DNA of 64,000 bases from Marinibacterium profundimaris (GTDB lineage Bacteria; Pseudomonadota; Alphaproteobacteria; Rhodobacterales; Rhodobacteraceae): positions 43,021 through 107,020 of the forward strand of contig NZ_AQQR01000014.1 of the NCBI RefSeq assembly GCF_002210095.1, read 5' to 3'. Of the stretch, positions 15,443 to 23,734 are shown piece by piece. Both the position numbers and the translations under genes were made by a program. The notes below the pieces were generated by a model. That model made no database searches. It was not told the origin of the DNA and worked only from the letters and a program-made list of their open reading frames with translations. Each line of letters starts with the position of its first letter. Within the stretch, counting starts at the first letter, position 1.

Positions 15443-17866
15443 GTGCCCAAGCCTACCGCCCCGTCTTCTTCCGACCGGATGTCGCGCGTCGCCGACCTGC
15501 TGCGCGCGGCGGCGGAGATCCTGGCCGAAGACCCCTGCGCGCCCGAGATGATCATCGGCCTGGCGACCCTGCTGGCCGAGGCCGGCGAGGCGGAGACCGG
15601 CGACCGGCTGCTGGCCCGGCTGCTCGACCAGATCCCGACCCACCGCCGCGCGACGCGGGTCCGGGCGGAGATGGCCGTGAACCGGGCGGACGCCGACCTC
15701 GCGAACACTGTGTTCGAACGCTACCTCGCCGCGCATCCCGGCGATATCGACATGCGCCTGCGCCATGCCGCCGCGCTGATTGCGCTCGACCAGCCCTCTG
15801 CCGGCCGCGCCGCATTGGCCAGGGTCGCCCCCGACGCCGACCTGCCCGCCGCTCTTGCCGCCCGCCACCGCGCTCTGCTGGCCCAGGTCGGCGCGCCACC
15901 TTCGTTTCCGCCCACCGCACCGAACGCGCCCGCGCCGGACATTCCCGGGCTGATGTCCCGCGCCCGCGCGTTGCTGCAGGCCGGAGAGCCCGCCCCGGCC
16001 GAGCCGCTGCTGCGCGAGGTGCTGCGCCACCGCCCGTCCCATCGCGGCGCGGTCCAGTGCCTTGTCCAGGCCGCGCGCCTGCGCGGAGACATGCCCGCCG
16101 CGCTGGACCTGATCGAGGCACGCCTGGCCGAGGCGCGGGACCCGGCCGAGCTGCGGCTGCTGCCGGGGTATCTCGACCTTTGCGTGCAGGCCGATGCTGG
16201 GGACCGCGCGGAGAAGGTGACGCGCGACCTCGACCTGGCCGACGCGCCGCTGACCGACCGCGAACTGCTGCGCATGGCCACCTCGGCCGAGAAACTGCAG
16301 ATGACCCCGCTGACCGTCGCCGTGATCCGGCAGCTGGGTACCCTGCCCCGGCTGAGCGCCGCCAGCGCGCTGCGGCTGATCCAGATGGCGTCGGACACCG
16401 GCGGCGCGGCGCTGCGCGACCAGCTGTCCGAGGTGCTGCCCGGGCGGGTCGATCCCGCCGAGGCCGCGGACCTGCGCATCGGCCTCGCCCGGCAAGCCGA
16501 GGGGCCCTATGCCGCCCTGCGCCTGGCCCGCCGCCTGACCGGCCCGCGCCGCGACCCGGCCGCCGCCGCCCTGCTGGCCGAGGCGCTGCTGGAGGCCGCC
16601 CGGCCGGCCCTGGCCGCGCGCTACCTGGCGCGCTGTCGCAGGCGGTGGCCCGAGGACACGGGGCTTCGCCGCCTTGCTGTCACCGCCGCGCTGAACCTGG
16701 GCCGTCCCGAGCAGGCCCGCCGCGAGATTGCCGCCTGGGCGCAGGACGCAGAGGCATCCCGCGCCACCGACCGGCTTGCCAATGCCCGCGTCGCGCTGGC
16801 CTGCGCCATCGGAGACCTGGATGCGATCGACGCCGAGCTGGACGCGCTGGAGCCACGCCGACAGATCCCGCAGCTGCGCCTGCAGGTGGCCTATGGCCGC
16901 TGCGACCTGGCCGCGGCCGAGGCACAGGCCCCCGCCGCCGCCGCCGCCATGGGGCGCGGGCGCAAGGTGATGCGGCATTTCGGGACAACGCATGTGGGCT
17001 CCATGCTGGGCGAATTCCGGCTCTGGTCCGGCAGCGGCACCAGCGCGGCCGAGGGCGCGCGGGCCTTTTACTTCGCCGCCCGGCAGGTGGTCGACGGTCA
17101 GCTTGACCGGATCGCGCGATTGTCGCCCCCCGGCCTTGCGCCCCGGGGCGCTATCCCGCCGCAGGTGCTGCAATACTGGGACAGCGCCGCGCCACCGGAA
17201 GCCATCGCCGAGACGATGCAAAGCTGGGAGACAGCGCCGGGCCTGTCCTACCAGCGGTTCGACAAGCGGTCGGCCACCGAATTCCTGCGCGAGCGGTTCG
17301 GCCAGGATCATGTCCGCGCCTTCCGGCTGGCCAACCATGCCTCCGAAGCGGCAGATTTCCTGCGTCTGTGCCTGCTGCTGGACCGGGGCGGGATGTATGC
17401 CGATGCCGACGACCGGCGGACCGGCGATGCCGCGGGTCTGCTGGCGAAGGGCGGCGGGCTGATCCTGTTCCGCGAGGCCTATGGCACGCTGGCCAACAAC
17501 CTGATCTGCGCCCGCCCGGGCCACCCGGTGATCGAGACCGCCGCCGAGCTTGCCCTGCGCTCGCTTCTGGCGCGCGAGAACGACGGGCCCTGGTCGAAGA
17601 CCGGACCGGGTCTGATCACGCGGGCGGTGGCGCTTTACCTCGACGGCGTGAGCGACGCGGAGCTGCACGGCGACCTGGTCCTGCTGCCCGAGATCGAGAT
17701 GCGGCGCTACGTTCATCCGCACCTGCGCCTGCCCTACAAAAGCTCGCCCGGCTACTGGGATCCGCGCTATGCCGGACCGGCCCGGCCGGTCATCGAGGCG
17801 CTGCGCGAAAGCTTTCTCCGGGACCAGACCACCGCGCCGGGCCTGCCTGCGTCACGGGCCGGATGA
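15443..17866 (+). CDS. TPR protein fused to a GT32-type glycosyltransferase
   Basis: An 807-residue protein in two parts. Residues about 1-550 are an Ala/Arg/Leu-rich alpha-helical array of degenerate tetratricopeptide-like repeats (for example the segments starting MSRARALLQAGEPAPAEPLL and YLARCRRRWPED). Residues about 575-790 match the glycosyltransferase DXD sugar-binding (OCH1/GT32) family: IPPQVLQYWDS, then NHASEAADFLRLCLLLDRGGMYADADD, where the DxD metal and sugar-nucleotide site is in ADADD, and a late GPGLITRAV. It probably transfers a sugar to a surface polymer or protein. The gene is alone. A ribosome site is weak (CCGGAGAG). Confidence 0.85.
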   Translation: MPKPTAPSSSDRMSRVADLLRAAAEILAEDPCAPEMIIGLATLLAEAGEAETGDRLLARLLDQIPTHRRATRVRAEMAVNRADADLANTVFERYLAAHPGDIDMRLRHAAALIALDQPSAGRAALARVAPDADLPAALAARHRALLAQVGAPPSFPPTAPNAPAPDIPGLMSRARALLQAGEPAPAEPLLREVLRHRPSHRGAVQCLVQAARLRGDMPAALDLIEARLAEARDPAELRLLPGYLDLCVQADAGDRAEKVTRDLDLADAPLTDRELLRMATSAEKLQMTPLTVAVIRQLGTLPRLSAASALRLIQMASDTGGAALRDQLSEVLPGRVDPAEAADLRIGLARQAEGPYAALRLARRLTGPRRDPAAAALLAEALLEAARPALAARYLARCRRRWPEDTGLRRLAVTAALNLGRPEQARREIAAWAQDAEASRATDRLANARVALACAIGDLDAIDAELDALEPRRQIPQLRLQVAYGRCDLAAAEAQAPAAAAAMGRGRKVMRHFGTTHVGSMLGEFRLWSGSGTSAAEGARAFYFAARQVVDGQLDRIARLSPPGLAPRGAIPPQVLQYWDSAAPPEAIAETMQSWETAPGLSYQRFDKRSATEFLRERFGQDHVRAFRLANHASEAADFLRLCLLLDRGGMYADADDRRTGDAAGLLAKGGGLILFREAYGTLANNLICARPGHPVIETAAELALRSLLARENDGPWSKTGPGLITRAVALYLDGVSDAELHGDLVLLPEIEMRRYVHPHLRLPYKSSPGYWDPRYAGPARPVIEALRESFLRDQTTAPGLPASRAG

Positions 17867-17990
17867 TCAGCGCGCCGGGGTCCCCGCTTTCGGATGATAT
17901 CGGGCCGGCAGCGCCGCCTGCCATCGCCGGCTGGCCTGGCACATGGCCCAATCCTGCCGCGCCGCATGGGCCGGAAGACATGACCTTGCG

Positions 17991-18224
17991 TCAGTCTTCG
18001 GGTCCTCTTCGGCTGTCCAGCACACCGAAATCCGATGAGGCAGAGCCGCTTTTAGCCTGGGAATAATAGCCTTCAGCCGCCAGACCGCGGCGGAGAAGCT
18101 CGCGCACGGCCGCCGAGCGGCTGGGCATCCGTACCTGGAACCGCCAGTTGTCCAGCGCTTCCAGTTCTTCCTGGGTCAGCATGATCTGCAAACGATCCAA
18201 ACGTTTGGACGTCTTGTCGGGCAT
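17991..18224 (-). CDS. Ribbon-helix-helix DNA-binding protein
   Basis: A 77-residue protein with a ribbon-helix-helix pattern: a beta strand RLQIMLTQEELEALDNWRF followed by MPSRSAAVRELLRRGL, typical of CopG/Arc-like regulators. There is a Ser/Asp-rich tail. ATG 18224 has GGAGGGGG ahead of it. No toxin gene is next to it: the neighbour is the receiver-like gene reading away. It may regulate itself or its neighbour; targets are unknown. Confidence 0.75.
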   Translation of the reverse strand: MPDKTSKRLDRLQIMLTQEELEALDNWRFQVRMPSRSAAVRELLRRGLAAEGYYSQAKSGSASSDFGVLDSRRGPED

Positions 18225-18454
18225 CGGGCCCCCTCCGTCGGCACCCAGTCTCTTGTCCCGTTTATGTTGTTATACCCACCGGGCTTGTCAAGATTACTCA
18301 TAATACTGGGTTAACGCCGCCTGCTCAATCCACTCATGTTGCGCAGAATTGTATAATAAGCATTTGATTTAACTGGAAATAACCCCGGAACAGCCGGTAT
18401 TTTCCATACGCCGAATGGACGGTCCGCTGATGGAGCCGGCTCGGAAGGAATGCA

Positions 18455-18832
18455 ATGCAGATACTCGTGATATGCGGCGACCCGGTGCTGGCGCTGGATC
18501 TTGAATTGTTTCTCAGCGGAAACGGATACCTCCCGGTGATGACCGAATGCGGGGCGATGCATCTTCCCGGACCGGCGGACCTGGGAGACTGCGCCTCGGC
18601 GATCGTCAACATCGACCGCTTCGATGACGACACCCGCGCGGTGCTGGAACGGCTCTCTGCGTCGCAGATCCCGATCATCGCCGTCTCCTCGCTCGAAGAG
18701 GAAGACCTGACAGGCGTGCCCCCGGTCGTGGCCTGGCATGCCAAGCCGCTGTCGGTGGATTATCTGCTGCCCGACGTGCGCTCGGCCACCGCTGGCCGGC
18801 TGGCAAGGGATGCGGCGCCCGAGGCGCGGTAA
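18455..18832 (+). CDS. Receiver-like protein lacking the phospho-acceptor Asp
   Basis: A 125-residue protein with the beta-alpha pattern of a response-regulator receiver domain: MQILVICGDPVLALDLELFL at the start, ASAIVNIDRF near residue 47-56, IPIIAVSS near 73-80, and AWHAKPLS with the switch lysine Lys97. The residue aligning with the phosphorylated Asp is Asn52, and only one acidic residue remains in the first loop, so phosphorylation in the normal way is unlikely. There is no output domain. GGAAGG precedes ATG 18455. The partner kinase or target is not visible nearby. Confidence 0.65.
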   Translation: MQILVICGDPVLALDLELFLSGNGYLPVMTECGAMHLPGPADLGDCASAIVNIDRFDDDTRAVLERLSASQIPIIAVSSLEEEDLTGVPPVVAWHAKPLSVDYLLPDVRSATAGRLARDAAPEAR

Positions 18833-19392
18833 GGGCGCGCCGCTACTGCCGAGATCGTCGCAGCTATCGTCGCGTGGATTTTAATGCCGTGCGCCTGGCC
18901 ATCCGGCGGGTTTCGAGAAACGCGCTTCGGGCCTGACGCCATCCTCGAACACCTCAAGAGATCCCGGGTCCAACTGCGATCGTATGAAACAGCGCAGTCC
19001 CGGGCCCTGGCCTGACCGGGTCCGGTCCCGGCGCTGTCCCGCCGGGACCTGACGGGCCAGGGCCGCCGCATGCGGGCCCTGTGACTCACCTCAACCCTTG
19101 GCAGAGGGTATGACGGGGCAACTCGCGCGGCCAGAAGAATCTTGAGACAGTTCCACCGAAGGGCATCCGCGCCCGCGCACCGATGCCGGCACCGCAGCCA
19201 GCGGCGCCTCCCCCTCTCAATAAGAGTATCCGGGCAGCCGGCCACACCAGAGCGACGCAACCGCAACGGTCGGCTCACCCCGAACGCCCGTGTTGCTCGG
19301 CGGTGGCCCACTTCCCCGGTCTGTTGCCAACCGCAACCGCGGCCCCGTCCAGACGGCACCCCGGCACATGCGGGGCCCGCGGTCCGTTCGCC
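18833..19392. other. 560-base stretch without a recognised gene
   Basis: No reading frame here has a recognisable domain, a ribosome site and Rhodobacteraceae-like codon use together. The sequence is less orderly than its neighbours and may contain decayed genes; no transposase or tRNA was recognised. It marks the left edge of the sugar loci. Confidence 0.5.
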
Positions 19393-20376
19393 CTAGGGCG
19401 CGCCGCCGGAGAGGGCCTTTGCCAATTGCTGATCCACGACCAGATGGGTGACAAGACCCCCCTTCAGGGCGGCGCGGGTCGCCGTGAGGCGATCGGTGCC
19501 ACAAACGACCAGAAGCCTCTTCGGCGCGGCCTTCATGTCCTCGATCGTGGCGGCGATGATGCGATCATAGGGGGCCGAGCGGACCTCTGCGCCGTTTTCG
19601 TCGATGTAACGGCAACAGATGATGCCCCGGGCGCCCTTCTCCCGGGCCAGTTGCAATTCCGCCCGGGTGCTGATCCCGGCCGCGGCCATGTGCGTGTCGT
19701 CCTCGACATGGCCGATGGACGCGATGGTCATGTCGATCCGGGACAGGCGGGCCAGCTGGGTCCGGATCGTGGGTTCCTCCCTGAGCCCTTTCGCCAGCGC
19801 TTCGCTGGAGACGATGCCGGGGGCGTGCAGCGTGTGGCAGCTTGCGCCCAGCTTGTTGGCCACCTCGATCGCACAGAACTCCGACGCGGGCACCCGTTCG
19901 GAATCCTGCGAGCCGATCAGCTGACACACCTGGGTCTGGACCACGGTGCTGCGCGGGATGGCCCGGGCGACGGCGGCGATGGTCTCGCCCCAGGCGACAC
20001 CGATGCGATCGCCGGGCTCGACGATATCCAGAACCGCCATCGCCGCGACGCGCGCCACATGCGCCAGCAGGTCCTCGCGGGCGGTGGTGACATCCTCGGC
20101 CGCGTCCTTGGCGACATAGACATCCTGCAGCCCGTACATGTCGCGCAGATCGCGCGACATGGTGGAGGCGGCGAACAGCTGTCCGTCGACGCGGATTTCG
20201 ACGATGCCCCTCTCGCGGCATTCACGCAGCATGTTCACGATGGTCGCGCGCGACAGCTGGAAGCGTTTCGCGATCTCGCTCTGGGTCAGGCCTTCGCCGT
20301 AATACAGCAGCGCGACGCTGGACAGCATCGAATCCTTGTCATTGCTGCCTGACAGCGATCGGAAACCCTTGTTCAT
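19393..20376 (-). CDS. SorC-family sugar-phosphate-responsive regulator
   Basis: A 327-residue transcription factor of the SorC/DeoR(B. subtilis) family. The N-terminal helix-turn-helix (about 17-60) reads VALLYYGEGLTQSEIAKRF-QLSRATIVNMLRECRERGIV; the rest is the sugar-phosphate-binding domain, with GDRIGVAWGETI near residue 121 and GARGIICCRYID near 250, the usual phosphate and sugar loops. It is the last gene of the leftward kinase-dehydrogenase-epimerase operon (three bases separate it from the epimerase stop), so it most likely senses a phosphorylated intermediate of that pathway. The repeated operators at 23640 and 31714 are its likely sites. Confidence 0.92.
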   Translation of the reverse strand: MNKGFRSLSGSNDKDSMLSSVALLYYGEGLTQSEIAKRFQLSRATIVNMLRECRERGIVEIRVDGQLFAASTMSRDLRDMYGLQDVYVAKDAAEDVTTAREDLLAHVARVAAMAVLDIVEPGDRIGVAWGETIAAVARAIPRSTVVQTQVCQLIGSQDSERVPASEFCAIEVANKLGASCHTLHAPGIVSSEALAKGLREEPTIRTQLARLSRIDMTIASIGHVEDDTHMAAAGISTRAELQLAREKGARGIICCRYIDENGAEVRSAPYDRIIAATIEDMKAAPKRLLVVCGTDRLTATRAALKGGLVTHLVVDQQLAKALSGGAP

Positions 20377-20379
20377 GCT

Positions 20380-21045
20380 TCATTCATTAATGACTTTGGA
20401 GCCGGCCTGGCCATAGTTTTTGCGAAACCAGTTGTAACAGCGTTCGATTTCCTCGGGCGGCAGCTCTTCCACCGGGCCGCGGGTCATCGCCAGATGCGTG
20501 GTCATCGCCGCCTCTTCCAGGTACATCGCGTTCGACGTGGCCTCTTTCGCCGAGGTTCCCATGGTGAAGACACCATGCGCCTTGACCAGCACCGCCCAAC
20601 CGCCTTCGGCAGCCTCGATGATGGCCTCGCCGGTGTCGACCTCGCCGGGGGTGGCATAGCGCGAACAGGGCACATCGCGCCCCAGCATGTGGGTGATCGG
20701 CGTCATCACCGCCGGGATCCGTTCGCCACGCGCCGCGAAACTGCTGGCGTAGGGCGAATGGGTATGCGCCACGCCGAAGACGTCGGGGCGGTGACGATAG
20801 ATGTAAAGGTGAATGCCGGTGTCGACCGAGGGCTTCATCTTGCCCTCGATCACCTTGCCGTCCAGATCGACCACCACCATCGTGTCGGGCGTGAGCTTGG
20901 CGAATTTCACGCCCGAGGGCTTGATGACGACCAGCCCGGTTTCGGGATCGCGGCCCGAGACATTCCCGCCCGAGCCGACGACAAGCCCGTTGGCCGGAAG
21001 TTCATGGTTCTGCTCGCAGACGGCTTCCTTCAACGCTTCAAGCAT
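20380..21045 (-). CDS. Class II aldolase/epimerase family protein (AraD-like)
   Basis: A 221-residue zinc enzyme of the class II aldolase/adducin family, most like L-ribulose-5-phosphate 4-epimerases: GGNVSGRDPETG, then VIKPSGVKF, KPSVDTGIHLYIY, the zinc ligands in HTHSPYA (His94, His96) and KAHGVF (His157), and a C-terminal NYGQ like the YYGQ of AraD. However the THAD segment of AraD, holding its catalytic Asp120, is THML here, so the acid/base is missing and an aldolase or other retro-aldol reaction on a phosphorylated sugar is equally possible. It overlaps the upstream dehydrogenase by eight bases and precedes the SorC gene. Confidence 0.85.
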   Translation of the reverse strand: MLEALKEAVCEQNHELPANGLVVGSGGNVSGRDPETGLVVIKPSGVKFAKLTPDTMVVVDLDGKVIEGKMKPSVDTGIHLYIYRHRPDVFGVAHTHSPYASSFAARGERIPAVMTPITHMLGRDVPCSRYATPGEVDTGEAIIEAAEGGWAVLVKAHGVFTMGTSAKEATSNAMYLEEAAMTTHLAMTRGPVEELPPEEIERCYNWFRKNYGQAGSKVINE

Positions 21046-22105
21046 GGGTCAGGTCCTTCTTGTCCTCGGGGATGCCGTGCGGATAGACGACGATCTTCAG
21101 GGATTTCTCGGCCTCCACCAGCATGCGGAAAGCCTCGGCGCTGTCGCTGATCTCGAACCGGTGCGAGATCGCCTCGTCCGCCTTGATGCGGCCGGCCTCC
21201 AGCAGGCGGATGTAGCTGTAGGTGTCGGTGTGGTCCGAGCTGTAGCGCGAGGTGATGGTGATCTGGTCGAAATAGGCCTTGTGACCGTCCTGTACCCAAT
21301 CCACCTCGGGCGGCAGCGGTGCGCCCAGGTGCAGGCAGCCGCCCACCTCGACCAGCTCCAGCGCCTGTTTCCAGGCCGATGGGAAGGGGGCGATCACGAT
21401 CACGGTGTCGGCCAGGCGGCCGTTGTTGAGCGCGCGCATCGCCTCGACCGCATCGGTGGATTTGGGATTGATCGTGTGGGTCGCGCCGAAATACTTCGCC
21501 TTCTCCAGCCGCCAGTCCGAGAAATCCAGCGCGACGACCTTGCCCGCCCCGAAGAGCGGCGCCAGGTGAACAAAGCCCTGCCCCATGAAGCCCGCGCCGA
21601 CCACGGCGACGGTATCGCCCGGCTGGATGTTGCAGCGCTTCAGCCCCGACAGCACGCAGGACCACGGTTCAATGGTCACGGCGGCCTCGTCCGAAATGGA
21701 GTCGGGCAGTTTGTGGGTGTCCATTGCCAGATGCTGCGCTGTCACGCGGAAATACTCGCAGACCCCGCCGGGATCGAGCTTCATGGTCTTGTAGAACGGA
21801 TCGCGCGTGAAATGCCCGCGCCGCGACAGGTGGCTGTCCACGCGGCCCACGTGGTGGTTCACGAAGACGCGGTCGCCAACCTTGTATTCGGTGACCCCGG
21901 CGCCGACCTCGACGACCTCGCCCGACGGTTCATGCCCCAGCACCTTGGGTTCGGTCTTGTACCAGGCCATCGTCTCGCCGCCGCAAAGCCCGCAGGCGCG
22001 TGTCTTCAGAAGCAACTCGCCGGGGCCGATTTCCGGAACGGGGCGGTCTTCGATGCGGATGTCGTCAATGGCGTATTGCACCGCCGCTTTCATCATGTTG
22101 CTCAC
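21038..22105 (-). CDS. Zinc-type medium-chain dehydrogenase
   Basis: A 355-residue NAD(P)-dependent alcohol/polyol dehydrogenase. The catalytic zinc site is present (Cys38 in RACGLCGGE, His58-Glu59 in LGHEPSG), and the Rossmann loop is VAVVGAGFMGQG near residue 165. The structural-zinc lobe, which normally has four cysteines, has none here (GRVDSHLSRRGHF). The GTG start at 22105 is supported by AAGGAG eight bases upstream and by a GTGA overlap with the kinase stop; ATG codons lie three codons later. Likely oxidises a sugar or polyol that feeds the kinase encoded just upstream. Confidence 0.88.
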   Translation of the reverse strand: MSNMMKAAVQYAIDDIRIEDRPVPEIGPGELLLKTRACGLCGGETMAWYKTEPKVLGHEPSGEVVEVGAGVTEYKVGDRVFVNHHVGRVDSHLSRRGHFTRDPFYKTMKLDPGGVCEYFRVTAQHLAMDTHKLPDSISDEAAVTIEPWSCVLSGLKRCNIQPGDTVAVVGAGFMGQGFVHLAPLFGAGKVVALDFSDWRLEKAKYFGATHTINPKSTDAVEAMRALNNGRLADTVIVIAPFPSAWKQALELVEVGGCLHLGAPLPPEVDWVQDGHKAYFDQITITSRYSSDHTDTYSYIRLLEAGRIKADEAISHRFEISDSAEAFRMLVEAEKSLKIVVYPHGIPEDKKDLTHA

Positions 22106-23619
22106 GGAGTTGGCTCCTTAATTGCGTTCAGGTCATCCTGCAGGCGGCGCATCGCCGTCGAGATCCGCTCGTAGCGCCGGTAGACGCTGCAATAGGCCGC
22201 GTGGGCCTGAAGATCGGTGCGATAGGTGATCGCGTCCTCGTCACGCCGCGCCAGCCCGATCGGGTCGCCCATCCCGGCGGCCGCCGCGCCGATGCAGGCG
22301 GCGCCCCACAGGCCCTGGTCGGACAGCGGGCTGACGATGACGTCCTGCCCGATGATGTCGGCGATGATCTGGCACCAGACGCGGTTCTTCGATCCGCCTC
22401 CGGTCAGCTGCACCGGTCCGGTGGGCAGGCCGGAATGGCTTTCGAAGCAATGGCGCAGGCTCAGGGCCGTGCCCTCCATCACCGCGCGCCCCAGATCCGC
22501 CTTGGTCGTGCCGGCGCCCAGGCCCAGGAAGCCGCCGCGCATGTCCGGCGCGACGAAGGGCGCGCGTTCGCCGTTGAGATACGGCAGGAAGGTCACGCCG
22601 TTGGATCCGACGGGCACGGTTTCCACCAGCGCGTTCAGCTTTTCGGACACTTCCGAAGCCGTGTCGCCGCCCAGGCTGAGCGGGTGCAGCGCCGTGAACC
22701 AGTCGAAGGCCGCCGCGCCGGTGGAGGGCGCCAGGATGCGGATGATGGTATCGCTGGACGGATGCAGCGCCGAGGCCCCCACCGGGACCGGCACCCGGTC
22801 CGCCTTGTCGGTCAGGATGTTCACGACGGCCGTGGTCCCCATGATCAGCATGGTCTGGCCGGGCTGGTCCAGCCCCATGCCCACGATCATCGCCGCCAGA
22901 TCCAGCGTACCCACCGAGACCGACAGCCCGGCCGGAAGCCCCGTCTCGGCCGCGGCCGCGTCGGTCAGGCGACCCAGCTGCTCTGTCGCGCGGCGGGGTG
23001 TCATCAGCCGGGGCTTCAGGTCCTCGCATTCGATGGACTCGAACTGGGCGTCGCTGTAGGCGCGGTCGTCCAGATCGATGAAGGGGATCGAGCCGTTCGA
23101 GAAATCCGTGGCCTTCGCCCCGGTCAGGCAGAAGCCGATCCAGTCGGCACAGGTGAAAACGGTGTCGATCTTCGCGGCTTCATCGACGTTCTTCGCCTTC
23201 AGCCAGCGCCAGATCATGCCGGAGGTGCCCGGCCAGATCGACGTGCCGGACCCGATGCCAATGGCATCCGTCCTGCCGGCCCGCACCAGCGAATCAAGGT
23301 CGTCCGAGGCGCGCGTGTCGTTCCACAGAATGGCATGTCCCGCGGGCCGGTCCTGCGCATCGAGCGCCCAGAACCCGTCGCCCTGACCGCAGATCCCGAT
23401 GGACACGATCTCTTCGCCTGCGCAGCTTTCCGCGATCTCGGCCAGGCACGCGCGCGCGCCCTGCCAGACCTTCTGCATGTCCTGTTCAGCATGTCCGGGC
23501 GCGTCGCGCAGCACCGATGTCGCCTGCTCGGACTTGGCAACGCAGGTGCCGTCCGAACGGTAGGCGGCCGCCTTGATTGCCGTCGTGCCGACGTCCAGAC
23601 CGATAGTGATTTTGGTCAA
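22102..23619 (-). CDS. FGGY-family carbohydrate kinase
   Basis: A 505-residue ATP-dependent sugar kinase, first gene of the leftward operon. The N-terminal phosphate-binding segment is IGLDVGTTAIKAA, followed by ICGQGDGFWALD near residue 73 and ILWNDTR; the catalytic base is the Asp of VGTLDLAAM, and the C-terminal ATPase lobe has LTGGGSKNRVWCQIIAD and GAACIGAAAAG. The GQGDG block resembles erythritol and xylulose kinases, but the substrate cannot be named. The same frame is open far upstream; TTG 23619 is chosen because GGAGGGG lies six bases before it and the homologous segment begins there. Confidence 0.9.
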   Translation of the reverse strand: MTKITIGLDVGTTAIKAAAYRSDGTCVAKSEQATSVLRDAPGHAEQDMQKVWQGARACLAEIAESCAGEEIVSIGICGQGDGFWALDAQDRPAGHAILWNDTRASDDLDSLVRAGRTDAIGIGSGTSIWPGTSGMIWRWLKAKNVDEAAKIDTVFTCADWIGFCLTGAKATDFSNGSIPFIDLDDRAYSDAQFESIECEDLKPRLMTPRRATEQLGRLTDAAAAETGLPAGLSVSVGTLDLAAMIVGMGLDQPGQTMLIMGTTAVVNILTDKADRVPVPVGASALHPSSDTIIRILAPSTGAAAFDWFTALHPLSLGGDTASEVSEKLNALVETVPVGSNGVTFLPYLNGERAPFVAPDMRGGFLGLGAGTTKADLGRAVMEGTALSLRHCFESHSGLPTGPVQLTGGGSKNRVWCQIIADIIGQDVIVSPLSDQGLWGAACIGAAAAGMGDPIGLARRDEDAITYRTDLQAHAAYCSVYRRYERISTAMRRLQDDLNAIKEPTP

Positions 23620-23639
23620 GTTCTGCCCCTCCACTTTTC

Positions 23640-23668
23640 TACAAATGGGATACTCGTTGACATTTGTA
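23640..23668. promoter_or_regulatory. Operator-like inverted repeat, locus A divergent promoter
   Basis: TACAAATG (23640-23647) and CATTTGTA (23661-23668) form a perfect 8-bp inverted repeat with a 13-base spacer, midway between the divergent starts of the kinase and binding-protein genes. The right half plus flank, TGACATTTGTAAAG, is repeated exactly at 31732-31745. It is the best candidate site for the SorC regulator. Confidence 0.65.
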
Positions 23669-23734
23669 AAGAAGGTTGTTTTGGTTTCGCCACCGGCACG
23701 AGGGGGTGCCTCTTTCAAACAGGGAGGATTGAAA

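Noticed and set aside
14978..17722. 914-codon minus-strand open frame
   Set aside because: It is the antisense shadow of the TPR-GT32 gene, with low-complexity Gly/Arg/Gln/His content and no domain.
18760..19359. 199-codon minus-strand frame
   Set aside because: No recognisable domain and overlaps the receiver-like gene; likely non-coding.
20380..21045. Firm AraD (L-ribulose-5-phosphate 4-epimerase) assignment
   Set aside because: The catalytic Asp segment is not conserved, so only the family was named.
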